A DNA stretch of 64,000 nucleotides, taken from contig JAFCZJ010000015.1 in NCBI GenBank assembly GCA_019314375.1, positions 1 through 64,000 of the forward strand, read 5' to 3'. Position numbers and translations under genes: made by a program. The DNA is from Deltaproteobacteria bacterium. GTDB taxonomy: Bacteria > Myxococcota > B64-G9. The number at the start of each line of letters is the position of its first letter. Within the stretch, counting starts at the first letter, position 1. The notes beneath the pieces are model-generated. The model had not been told where the DNA came from, ran no database searches, and was given only the letters and a program-made list of their open reading frames with translations. Positions 1 to 8,151 of the stretch are shown in pieces.

Positions 1-21
1 GGGGGAAAGGAGGTCCGTCCA

Positions 22-408
22 GTGAACCTTTCCGCCATCACCAAGGAATTCGTGGAGTTACAGGTGCGCTCCGGCTCAGATCTGTCCAGCGCCGAGCGAA
101 GCCGCCAAGGTCTGCTGCGCAAGGCCCTGATGCTGGGAGAAAAACAAGCCGAGGCTGAGCCGGTCAATCCCAACGGCAAGATCAGAGTGAGGTTGCCGGA
201 CGGCGAGCGCATCAGCGATCAGCAAATCGATCGAATCGACGAGGGCATGTTCGACGCCCGGCTGGTCTCCCCGGCGGTCCACGGAGACCGAATGGTTGTG
301 TTGGTGGAGCCGGGACCGGGTCGGCCCGCCCTGGCGAGCTACGCCGTGGCCGTGAGCACCTCGCTGACCGACCCTTCGCTGACTCGTTTTCGTCTGGAAA
401 AATCCTGA
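22..408 (+). CDS. Hypothetical protein, 128 aa
   Basis: The GTG start is supported by an AAAGGAGG Shine-Dalgarno sequence 8 nt upstream, so the gene looks complete although it sits at the window edge. The product is soluble and hydrophilic, with no signal peptide or membrane segment. The N-terminal half is charged and helical-looking; the C-terminal half looks like short beta strands. I do not recognise the family. It ends 4 nt before the convergent stop of the amidase gene. The ORF looks real because of the strong ribosome site and because the overlapping antisense ORF (76..456, minus) lacks one. Confidence 0.6.
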   Translation: MNLSAITKEFVELQVRSGSDLSSAERSRQGLLRKALMLGEKQAEAEPVNPNGKIRVRLPDGERISDQQIDRIDEGMFDARLVSPAVHGDRMVVLVEPGPGRPALASYAVAVSTSLTDPSLTRFRLEKS

Positions 409-412
409 GGTT

Positions 413-2335
413 CTATTTTCTCGTTTTCGCAAGCCTGGCCAGCCATAACTGTCCATCTTCCGTCACATAGCTCAAACGAAGTCCGTCCGCCGACAAACTG
501 GGATGCTGTTCGATAGACGGCGTGCCATGGGTCAAGGGCTGACAGCTTGGGTCTGTGTCGCTCAGGCTACACACAAACAGCCCCCCGGCCATGATGCGAT
601 GCCCGTCGTCGCGGCTTTGATCAAAGACAAGCAAACCGTCATCCGGGCCACCGAAAGCCGGATGGTGCCCGGCTCCCAAGGAAAACAAGCGCCCGTCCTT
701 AATGCGCAACAAATGCAAACCGCTCACCAATCCCTCAAAGATCAGATAGCGCCCATGGGGAGACAAACGCGGAGCGAAATAGCGATCCCGGCCGGGATCC
801 AGGCGCTGGCGACCCAGAGGACCGACCATCCAAATGGCATCATCGACCTGTTCAACCCGCAGGGGCCAAGCAAGCGGCGCTTGGCCAAGCTGTTCGCCAT
901 TCAGATCGATCCAAGAGGGCTTGGCCGCAAAAGGTCGCTTGGGGTCGCGCAAGACCACCCGCCGGCCGTCCGCGCTCCATGCTGGCTTGAAGCCCACACG
1001 CGGGCCGCGGGCCAAGAGACGAGGTTGCGGCTTTTCATCATCGAGCCTCACCAGGAAAAGCGCATCAAGGCCCGGGCTCGCGAAGAGAAGCTGCCGTCCG
1101 TCCGGCGAGAGCACGGGTGCGGTGAAAGCCCCTTTCCGCAGGGGTGTCGCGTCCTGGATTTCCAGGTCTCCGGCCTTGGCCTGTATGCTTGTCAGGCTGG
1201 CAAAAAAGATGGCGGCGATGGCCAGACGACGCCGACCCGCCCAAAAACCCAGGCCGGCCAGAAGCATCATCCCGACCAAAAGACTTGAAGAACCACCCCC
1301 CGAAGCGCAATCGCAACCGTCCTCCGGCTCCATGCCGTGCCCGCCGTCCGTGCCATCGCCATCTTCCTGCCCGGCGTCGTCTTCTCCGGCATCCGCACCG
1401 GCATCCACACCAGCATCCGCACCGGCATCCACACCAGCATCCACACCAGCATCCTCTTGCCCCTGCTCGGGGAATAGGCCGACAGAACACCAGGCCGTGG
1501 CATTGGCCGCCACCTGGCAATTTCGCGAGTTGGTCTGATAGCCGACCAGGCTGGCTTGCAGGGTGTAAGCGCCGGGCGGCAGGGTGAAAGACCACAGGGC
1601 CTCGACGCCCTCGGCCAAAGCCGAATCCTCGGTCTCCAACACAATGACCTGGGCACCGGCCAGCCGGATGCTCATGTCGTCCGCGCCCTGGCCTTGATCT
1701 TCAAAAACAGCGCCCCGGGCCGTGCCGGTGTCCGTTGGGTTCTGTCCATAATGCAACTGGATGGCTCGCAGATGGGCCGCAGCAGCCTCCTGCAGGTGCT
1801 CGGGACTGGATAGATAGGTGGCGTCCACCGCGCAGTTGTTCACGAAGCCCATCTCGCTCAGGGTGGCCGGCATGGCCGTGGCCGTCAACACGGTGAAGTT
1901 GGCGGTCTTGCCTCCCCTGTCGGCAAGACCCCAGGCAATGATCATTTCGGCCTGGATCTTGTCCCGCAAATCAATGGCGTTGCTGGCGGCGTTGGTGGCG
2001 CAATAGGTCTCGGTGCCGGTGGCCGGGGTGCCGTCATTGGCGTTGGCATGAATGCTGACAAAGCGGTCCGCTCCGTTGGAGTTGGCATAGTCCGCGCGAC
2101 CGGCCAAGGGGATGAACACGTCCGTATCCCGGGTCATGAGCGCGGTAAAACCGGCCCCTTGCAACAAATCACGAAGGCGCAGGCCCGTGTCCAAATTGAT
2201 ATCTTTTTCATTCAGCCCGCAACTCACGGCCCCCGGATCGTCTCCACCGTGGCCCGGATCAACACAGATGGTTTGGGCGGAAAGTGCCGCCGGCAAAGCA
2301 ACCATCCACAGGACAAAAAAAACTCGCATGCACAT
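413..2335 (-). CDS. N-acetylmuramoyl-L-alanine amidase fused to a TolB-like propeller
   Basis: Start chosen at the ATG of MCMRVFF, 9 nt after a GAGGAGG site; the ORF-track start lies inside the EamA gene. Order of parts: signal peptide ending near ALSAQ; zinc amidase_3 domain (VDPGHGG metal His, GLNEKD Glu), which cleaves peptidoglycan stem peptides in the periplasm; a PEGA/carboxypeptidase-regulatory-like beta domain; an Asp-Ala-Gly linker of 12-nt units; a MYXO-CTERM-like segment (GCDCASGG, hydrophobic helix, GRRR); then, with no stop, a second signal-like stretch and a beta-propeller with TolB/WD40-like SPDGR, SADGRR and SADGLR turns. A sorting signal normally ends a protein, so this is either a true fusion, a polyprotein, or two genes joined by a lost stop. 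It lies 4 nt after the EamA stop, likely in one operon. Confidence 0.8.
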   Translation of the reverse strand: MCMRVFFVLWMVALPAALSAQTICVDPGHGGDDPGAVSCGLNEKDINLDTGLRLRDLLQGAGFTALMTRDTDVFIPLAGRADYANSNGADRFVSIHANANDGTPATGTETYCATNAASNAIDLRDKIQAEMIIAWGLADRGGKTANFTVLTATAMPATLSEMGFVNNCAVDATYLSSPEHLQEAAAAHLRAIQLHYGQNPTDTGTARGAVFEDQGQGADDMSIRLAGAQVIVLETEDSALAEGVEALWSFTLPPGAYTLQASLVGYQTNSRNCQVAANATAWCSVGLFPEQGQEDAGVDAGVDAGADAGVDAGADAGEDDAGQEDGDGTDGGHGMEPEDGCDCASGGGSSSLLVGMMLLAGLGFWAGRRRLAIAAIFFASLTSIQAKAGDLEIQDATPLRKGAFTAPVLSPDGRQLLFASPGLDALFLVRLDDEKPQPRLLARGPRVGFKPAWSADGRRVVLRDPKRPFAAKPSWIDLNGEQLGQAPLAWPLRVEQVDDAIWMVGPLGRQRLDPGRDRYFAPRLSPHGRYLIFEGLVSGLHLLRIKDGRLFSLGAGHHPAFGGPDDGLLVFDQSRDDGHRIMAGGLFVCSLSDTDPSCQPLTHGTPSIEQHPSLSADGLRLSYVTEDGQLWLARLAKTRK

Positions 2336-2339
2336 GATT

Positions 2340-3272
2340 TCAAGCCTCCTCGTCCCCGGCTGTCTGATTCTTACCACTTTTATCGCCCACGCCGTCGGAC
2401 AACTGCACAAAAACCGAAAAAACGATGAGACCATATCCAAAAATTGCCGCCGGTCGCATGCTCTCGCCCCATGAATAATAGGCAACGACCGCGGCCATGA
2501 GCGGCTCACTCAAGGTCAAGGCGGAGATCCGTCCGGCCTTGATATAGCGCAAAGCATGATTGAACGAAGTATGGCCGATCATGGTGGGCACCAGGGCCAT
2601 GAGAACAAAACACAACCAAGTTTGCTCCGAGTAGTCCACCAGGGGCAAACCCATGACCAACAACACCCCGAACGACAAAAGAGCCGCGATACCATAAATG
2701 CCCGTGACATAAGCCCGGTTGTCTATCTTGCTCCTGAGCCCCTTGCCAGCCAAAAAGTAAACCGTGAAGAGAACCGAACACAGAAGCGCCATGGCGTCGC
2801 CGGCCAGAGCAGCGCTGGAAAAATCCAGATCGTCTACGCCGATGATGACCACGCCCCCCAGACCCACGGCGATGGCGATGCCCAGCCGCCAGGATGCCCG
2901 CTCTCCATAAATAAGCCAGGCGGCCGTGGCGGTCAGCACCGGGTTGATGGCGAAAAAAATGGCCGCATTGGCCACCGAGGTCCACTGCACGGCGGTGATC
3001 CACGCAAAAAAATGCAGGGCCAAAGCCACGCCGGCCAAGACCAACAAGGCCTTCTCCCGACAACCCAAAGTCCACAGTTCCCAAAGTCGCCGACCGGCCA
3101 AGGGCGCCAACAACAGGCTTGCCAACAAAAGACGCCAGGCCGCGATGGCCACGGGATGCGCATCCCCAATACGAATAATGTTGCCCGACTGACTGGCGGC
3201 CACAAGGCCCAGAGCCAAAAAAATCCAGACACTTGGAGAGGGGGACGTTGTTGCGTTATTCTCGTTATTCAT
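2340..3272 (-). CDS. EamA/DMT-family permease
   Basis: Inner-membrane transporter of the drug/metabolite superfamily, about 310 aa with roughly ten hydrophobic helices. It shows two EamA repeats, with GERASWRLGIAIAVGLGG closing the first and a SEPLMAAVVAYYSWGE segment in the second. Substrate cannot be told from sequence. The start used is the ATG of MNNENN, because ORF sequence further upstream overlaps the divergent gene and has no hydrophobic content. That ATG is the exact centre of a 66-bp perfect palindrome and has no visible Shine-Dalgarno sequence, so the true start may be internal, or the palindrome may control or distort it. The amidase follows 4 nt downstream. Confidence 0.8.
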   Translation of the reverse strand: MNNENNATTSPSPSVWIFLALGLVAASQSGNIIRIGDAHPVAIAAWRLLLASLLLAPLAGRRLWELWTLGCREKALLVLAGVALALHFFAWITAVQWTSVANAAIFFAINPVLTATAAWLIYGERASWRLGIAIAVGLGGVVIIGVDDLDFSSAALAGDAMALLCSVLFTVYFLAGKGLRSKIDNRAYVTGIYGIAALLSFGVLLVMGLPLVDYSEQTWLCFVLMALVPTMIGHTSFNHALRYIKAGRISALTLSEPLMAAVVAYYSWGESMRPAAIFGYGLIVFSVFVQLSDGVGDKSGKNQTAGDEEA

Positions 3273-3304
3273 GAATAACGAGAATAACGCAACAACGTCC
3301 CCCT
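3239..3304. repeat. 66-bp perfect palindrome between divergent genes
   Basis: Base-by-base comparison shows 33-nt arms with no mismatch and no loop; the centre is ATTCATGAAT, and pairing breaks at 3238/3305. Each arm holds the direct repeat GTTATTC twice. It spans the EamA start codon and ends 14 nt before the start of the divergent outer-membrane gene. It could be an operator for both genes or an extreme cruciform. It could also be a fold-back artefact of assembly. Confidence 0.9.
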
Positions 3305-3318
3305 TAGGGAGATAAACC

Positions 3319-4698
3319 ATGCGTACGCAATTGGCTTTTTTGATGGCCCTGTGCCTGCTGGCCGTAGACATTGGCAGCCTTTGGGCCCAAACCTTGACTG
3401 AGCCCCAAGACGCGAAGCGAGAACACAGACGAAAGGGCGTGAGCTTCACCGTGGAGTTGCAGAATCTCTTTCTCATGCGCTCGGACTCGGACTTCGATGG
3501 TTCCGAATACAGCTTCAACGAAGAGGGCCAGGAAGTGGGTGCCTTCGCTACGGTGCTGAAGCCGGGCTTCACCTGGCATCTGACCAAGCACCTTCGGGTT
3601 TACTATGAGGCCGAATTGGGCCTGAGCTACTGGTCCATGCAAGATCCGGATCAGCGAGATCCCTTGGCGACCGACATCTTCATGATGAAACACCGGGAGC
3701 TCTGGGGCTCCGGCGAATCCGGAGACGACGTCGGCTACAAGATCGGCTACGGTCGGTTCAAGGATCCCACCGGCCTCTTTCTCAACCACTGGATCGGCAC
3801 GGCCCAGTTCTGGGTCGGCATGGACTCGGAAAATCGGGTGGGCATCTTCATGGGCCAATTGCCGGACTCGACCCACGAGGGCATTGACGTCACGGACAAC
3901 AACTTCGTGCGCGACATTTGGGTTTATGGTGCCCGCTGGGACACCGTCATCGCCCACGGCTGGAGCGGCAGCGCTGCTTTCCATGCTCTCTATGACAGTC
4001 ACCTGAGCGGACAAGAGCGCTGGCTCATCGTGCCCAGCCTCCACGTGGAAGCCGGGGAAGACGATCTCTTCTTGAGCATAGACGCCATGCTTCAGCACGG
4101 CCAGGCCGAGGGCCAAACCCCCGACGGACGCATCCAGACGCTCTTGGCCTGGGCCGGACAAAGCCACCTGCGCTGGGACATCACCGATCACTTCAAGCTT
4201 TGGCCCTCCAAACTGGATCTCAACCTCTTGGTCCTGAGTGCAGACGATGCCCATCCGGACAACGACATGAACTATGCCTTCGCGGCCTCCGGCAAAAACA
4301 ATTCGGCGACCCTGATGTTGACCGAGGATGAAATTCGCGACTGGTACGATAACTACGACGAAGGCTTCTCGTCTTACCAGGGTGGCTTCTTCACCAACCG
4401 GGCCGGCCTGTTCGTCGCCGATCTGAAAGCCACATGGAAGGTGGAAGAAGATCTGGACGTCAGCCTGGTTCTGGCCTCGGCCAACGTGCTCAAACCCAGC
4501 AATGCCCTGGACAATACTTTTCTGGGTTTTGAAATGGACCTCATGGCCACGGCGCGTTTTCACGACATGGCCTGGGTACAGTTGGCCTTCGGCTGCCTGA
4601 TTCCGGGTGCCGCCGCCGCCGCCCTGACGAACAACATCGACCTCTCCGCCACCGAGCCGGTGCTCATGGGCGAGATCTCCGTGCTGATGAAATACTAA
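3319..4698 (+). CDS. Predicted outer-membrane beta-barrel protein
   Basis: 459 aa with a clear Sec signal peptide (MRTQLAFLMALCLLAVDIGS, cleavage after LWAQ). The mature part is a run of alternating amphipathic strands rich in Trp, Tyr and Asp, and it ends in a terminal aromatic residue (VLMKY), as barrel proteins often do. It resembles alginate-export or porin-like barrels in style, but I cannot name a family. AGGGAG lies 7 nt before the ATG. It is the first gene of a probable operon with the cupin and aldehyde dehydrogenase genes, so it might admit the substrate they use; that is inference. Confidence 0.65.
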   Translation: MRTQLAFLMALCLLAVDIGSLWAQTLTEPQDAKREHRRKGVSFTVELQNLFLMRSDSDFDGSEYSFNEEGQEVGAFATVLKPGFTWHLTKHLRVYYEAELGLSYWSMQDPDQRDPLATDIFMMKHRELWGSGESGDDVGYKIGYGRFKDPTGLFLNHWIGTAQFWVGMDSENRVGIFMGQLPDSTHEGIDVTDNNFVRDIWVYGARWDTVIAHGWSGSAAFHALYDSHLSGQERWLIVPSLHVEAGEDDLFLSIDAMLQHGQAEGQTPDGRIQTLLAWAGQSHLRWDITDHFKLWPSKLDLNLLVLSADDAHPDNDMNYAFAASGKNNSATLMLTEDEIRDWYDNYDEGFSSYQGGFFTNRAGLFVADLKATWKVEEDLDVSLVLASANVLKPSNALDNTFLGFEMDLMATARFHDMAWVQLAFGCLIPGAAAAALTNNIDLSATEPVLMGEISVLMKY

Positions 4699-4717
4699 AT
4701 CAGTGAAAGGCAAAACC

Positions 4718-5143
4718 ATGAGAACCGTAAAAACGAGACATCCCTCCTTTCCCGGCGTCGAAATGGACTCAGCCATGGACGTACGACCAGACGTAATCTG
4801 GCAAGTACTCTGCGGCGATCGAGGACACTGGCGAGCGGGCATCTACAGCCCCTCGGAACGCTCCGCCGAAGAGTGCATCGAACTCGAAAAACACAACTGC
4901 CCCGAATTGTTCGTACTGCTCGAAGGCAAACTCACCTTGCTGATCGCCAAAGATCGCCAACTCATCGAGCTACCCTTGGAGCCAGGCAAACCCGTACTCG
5001 TCCAATCGCCCCACTCAGGCTTCTGCCCCGACGGCCCACACACAGGCCGCGCCCTCGTCGTCGAACGCGACGAATTCGACACCGAATACAGCGAACCCAA
5101 AAACTGGACCCCAAACCAAACCATCACCATGCCCATCGCCTGA
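4718..5143 (+). CDS. Small cupin-like protein
   Basis: About 141 aa. I prefer the ATG at 4718 (MRTVKTRHPSF), preceded by AAAGG, over the GTG at 4703. The sequence has a single cupin-like beta-barrel pattern: an acidic lead-in CPELFVLLEGKLTLLI, then PLEPGKPVLVQSPHSGFCPDGP and a closing ALVVERDEF. Classical metal-binding His motifs are weak. Cupins bind small molecules or catalyse isomerase and oxygenase chemistry; the specific role here is unknown. It sits 19 nt after the outer-membrane gene and 10 nt before the aldehyde dehydrogenase. Synonymous codons are strongly C-ended in its 3' half. Confidence 0.55.
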   Translation: MRTVKTRHPSFPGVEMDSAMDVRPDVIWQVLCGDRGHWRAGIYSPSERSAEECIELEKHNCPELFVLLEGKLTLLIAKDRQLIELPLEPGKPVLVQSPHSGFCPDGPHTGRALVVERDEFDTEYSEPKNWTPNQTITMPIA

Positions 5144-5153
5144 AAGCCAATCC

Positions 5154-6515
5154 ATGCAGTCCATCAACCCCGTCAACTGTCAGCTCATCAAGGAATACCC
5201 GGAGCCCAGCCCGGAAGAGGTCGAGGCCCAGATCGAAAAAACCCACCAGGCCTGGCTTGCATGGCGGGAGACCGACTTTTCACGGCGCACCAAAATCTTG
5301 CACAAGACGGCCGAGGTTTTGCGCTCCAGGGCAGATGAATACGCTCGACTCATGTGCCTTGAGATGGGCAAGCCCCTTGCCGAAGGTCGAAGCGAGGTAG
5401 AAAAAAGCGCCTGGGTTTGCGACTACTACGCTGAACACGCCGAAGGCCAACTCGAGTCCGATCTCATCGCCACCGACGCCCACAAGTCTTACGTTGCCTA
5501 CAAGCCGATGGGCATCGTGCTGGCCGTGATGCCCTGGAACTTTCCCTTTTGGCAGGTGTTGCGCTTTGCCGCCCCGGCGCTCATGGCCGGCAACGCAGGC
5601 TTGCTCAAGCATGCCAGCAACGTGCCCGGTTCGGCTTTGGCCATCGAAGACAGCTTTCTCGCGGCCGGCCTGCCCGATGATGTTTTCAAGACGCTCCTTG
5701 TTGGCTCAAAACAAGTGGATGCCATCATCGAGCATCCCCACGTCAAAGCCGTGACCTTGACCGGCTCTACGCCCGCGGGCCGTGCCGTAGCGGCCAAGGC
5801 CGGTTCGATGCTTAAAAAGACGGTTCTGGAACTGGGCGGCAGCGATCCCTATTTGATCCTGGAAGATGCGGATCTGGAGCTGGCCCTGCCCGCCTGCGTC
5901 ACCTCTCGCATGATCAATGGAGGCCAAAGCTGCATCGCCGCCAAGCGCTTCATCGTTGTGGAGTCCGTTCGAGAAGAATTTGAACAAGGCTTCATCAAAC
6001 TGATGCGCGACAAGAAGATGGGCGATCCGATGCTGGAAAACACGGACCTGGGCCCGCAGGCGCGCATCGATCTGCGTGACGAACTGCATGATCAAGTACA
6101 GCGGGCCCTTGCCCAAGGAGCCAGACTGCTCCTGGGTGGTGAAATCCCCAAGGGCCCAGGTGCCTTCTATCCACCCACGGTGCTCACCGACGTGAAAGTC
6201 GACAACCCGGCCAACCGAGAAGAACTCTTCGGTCCGGTGGCGGCCATCATCCCCGTGACCGATGAAGAAGAAGCCATTCGAGTAGCCAACGATTCCATCT
6301 TCGGTCTTGGTGCCTGCGTGTTTTCTAAAAATCAAGAACGCGCCGAAGCCATCGCCCGGGATCGAATCGAGGCCGGCAGTTGTTTCGTCAACGCCTTTGT
6401 TCGCTCGGATCCGCGCCTGCCCTTCGGCGGCATCAAAGAATCGGGCTACGGCCGAGAACTGGCCGCCTTCGGCATCCGCGAGTTCGTCAACATCAAGACT
6501 GTTTACATTAAGTAA
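5154..6515 (+). CDS. NAD(P)-dependent aldehyde dehydrogenase, succinate-semialdehyde type
   Basis: 453 aa, full length for the ALDH superfamily. Visible motifs are MPWNFPFWQVLRFAAPAL (cofactor region), TLTGSTPAGRAV, the general-base Glu in LELGGSDPYL, the nucleophilic Cys in GGQSCIAAKRFIV, and the C-terminal LPFGGIKESGYGRELA. The GQSCIAAKR form and overall layout fit the succinate-semialdehyde dehydrogenase subgroup (oxidation to succinate), but substrate assignment within ALDHs is uncertain. It is cytoplasmic, last of a three-gene operon, and converges on the hslO stop 9 nt away. Confidence 0.9.
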   Translation: MQSINPVNCQLIKEYPEPSPEEVEAQIEKTHQAWLAWRETDFSRRTKILHKTAEVLRSRADEYARLMCLEMGKPLAEGRSEVEKSAWVCDYYAEHAEGQLESDLIATDAHKSYVAYKPMGIVLAVMPWNFPFWQVLRFAAPALMAGNAGLLKHASNVPGSALAIEDSFLAAGLPDDVFKTLLVGSKQVDAIIEHPHVKAVTLTGSTPAGRAVAAKAGSMLKKTVLELGGSDPYLILEDADLELALPACVTSRMINGGQSCIAAKRFIVVESVREEFEQGFIKLMRDKKMGDPMLENTDLGPQARIDLRDELHDQVQRALAQGARLLLGGEIPKGPGAFYPPTVLTDVKVDNPANREELFGPVAAIIPVTDEEEAIRVANDSIFGLGACVFSKNQERAEAIARDRIEAGSCFVNAFVRSDPRLPFGGIKESGYGRELAAFGIREFVNIKTVYIK

Positions 6516-6524
6516 CCCAGAAAA

Positions 6525-7328
6525 TCAGGCGCTGCCTACGCGACCTTCATCAAATTCATCACGGGAAATCCACCATTTTCGCCCGCAGCGGGGACAAAGG
6601 GTCTCTACTTTGTCGTCATCCTCGAAAAGCTCCTCGGCCTTATCTAGAAACATGCCCCGCACGACCTTCAAGATGGTCTCTTGATTGCAGCTGCAGGCGA
6701 AACGATAGTGGCGCTCTTCCACGTTCTCCAGCGTCCCGCCCGCCAGGAGCGCTGCGACCTGAGCCGCGTCAAGATTGGCCAACCAGTCTCGATCAACTCT
6801 TGGCAGGCCCTGCACGAAGGCCACGTTCGTCCCCCCCAAATCAATCAGCCTTGTGGGGAGCTGAACCGAACGGTGAAAAAACTGCTCGTAAATGTTTAGA
6901 ACATCCCGCCCTTCGACATCCAAAACCGAGCGCTGAACCTCCCTCCTGGGCCGTTGACTCTCGAAATACAAACGCCCGTGACCGGCGGTACGCACATGGC
7001 TAAGATAGGCTCGACCCGTAACCCGGAAGCCCGTGTTGTCGCCGGAGACAAAGAGATTCAATGGGGGATCGTGCAAATTGAGAGTCCAGGCGACAAATTC
7101 GTCCGGCGGCAGGGCCGCCAAGTGCAAGGTCGCTGCAGCCAATGCCAGATCCAACAAGTGCAGCTCATCAGAACCCCGTACGTCTTGCCACCGCGCTGCG
7201 TGGGTGCGATGCGCCCGAAACATGGCAGCGAAATCGGCCTGGGTGATCACCGCTTCACGCCCTCGATCCACCCAGCAGCGAACCAGGATTGAATCAGTGT
7301 CGATCTGGTTTTTGTTTTGCTCAGACAT
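6525..7328 (-). CDS. hslO: Hsp33-family redox-regulated chaperone
   Basis: 267 aa from the ATG of MSEQNKNQ; the ORF-track start adds unrelated sequence overlapping the divergent gene. Hsp33 is a cytoplasmic holdase that zinc keeps inactive until oxidation. The C-terminal zinc centre is intact: CSCN, about 30 residues, then CPRCGRKW. The N-terminal fold shows the Hsp33 pattern TDSILVRCWVDRGREAVIT and VEGRDVLNIYEQFFHRSVQLPTRL. It is slightly shorter than the usual 290 aa. It is transcribed away from the small exported protein, with a 97-nt shared upstream region. Confidence 0.85.
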   Translation of the reverse strand: MSEQNKNQIDTDSILVRCWVDRGREAVITQADFAAMFRAHRTHAARWQDVRGSDELHLLDLALAAATLHLAALPPDEFVAWTLNLHDPPLNLFVSGDNTGFRVTGRAYLSHVRTAGHGRLYFESQRPRREVQRSVLDVEGRDVLNIYEQFFHRSVQLPTRLIDLGGTNVAFVQGLPRVDRDWLANLDAAQVAALLAGGTLENVEERHYRFACSCNQETILKVVRGMFLDKAEELFEDDDKVETLCPRCGRKWWISRDEFDEGRVGSA

Positions 7329-7425
7329 GGCCGATGATTTTAGCAGAAAACACACCCCTTGGCCATCCAGGCCAAATGGATATAGAATCGGACCAGACTC
7401 GTGAACTTTTCCAGGAGGGATTCCG

Positions 7426-8151
7426 GTGAAGCGCTTCGCTTTTTTGATGACCATCTTGTTGGCATGGCCTGTAGGCTCGAAGGCCGAACCCAAACTCAGA
7501 ACCGTCAAAATTTATGGCACCGGCCTGGGCAGGGTCGTTCGTGAGTTGGAGTCCATCCCTTGCAAGATACGCCTACAGGGAATGCTGCAAGAAAGAGGAT
7601 ACCGCTTGATCGCCAAGGAGGATCCAACCACGGCCGACTTGGTCATTACCACCAGCGGTGCCTGCAACCAGCTTTCCCATACGCGCATGACGGCGCGTGA
7701 GCATATCTGTACCATGCAAGCCAAGATCCGAAGAGTCCGCCACTCCAAGCGATTCAAGGCGCAAGGCAAAAGCAAGGCCAGCCAGCGCAGCGCCTGGAGC
7801 GATGGATGTCTGGAGCTAACAAAAAAAATGGCCCCCTTCCTGGGCAAGGTGAAAAACCAAGATAAACTCAAATCACGCCACAAATGGCCCAAGAAGAGGC
7901 TGAACGTTAGATTCTCATGGAAAAAGGGACTGACACCCATGCCCTTGTTGAAAATCACGACCTTCTTCAAAAAGGCGGGGTACCAAGCCAAACTCATCAA
8001 AAGCGGCTCCACCCACTGTCGTTTCAAGGTCTCTCTGGAAGAAGCCCCGGAGCAATTCGAATCCCTCCTGCGCACTTACCTGGGTGCCCAGTACGAACTC
8101 ACCGGCCATTCAAGCAAAGGCGGGCTGAGCTTCAAACTCACAAACCGCTGA
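7426..8151 (+). CDS. Hypothetical exported protein
   Basis: 241 aa with a GTG start 5 nt after AGGAGGGA. A signal peptide (MKRFAFLMTILLAWPVGSKA) precedes a very basic mature region rich in Lys and Arg. No recognised domain. The stretch TADLVITTSGACN and the two Cys residues around position 95 suggest a periplasmic fold with a possible disulfide. The 3' end overlaps the convergent giant gene by 14 nt. Confidence 0.6.
   Translation: MKRFAFLMTILLAWPVGSKAEPKLRTVKIYGTGLGRVVRELESIPCKIRLQGMLQERGYRLIAKEDPTTADLVITTSGACNQLSHTRMTAREHICTMQAKIRRVRHSKRFKAQGKSKASQRSAWSDGCLELTKKMAPFLGKVKNQDKLKSRHKWPKKRLNVRFSWKKGLTPMPLLKITTFFKKAGYQAKLIKSGSTHCRFKVSLEEAPEQFESLLRTYLGAQYELTGHSSKGGLSFKLTNR

Noticed and set aside
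3304-4842. 512-aa minus-strand ORF over the outer-membrane gene
   Set aside because: The plus-strand frame has a signal peptide and ribosome site. The minus frame overlaps the palindrome and reads like a complement.
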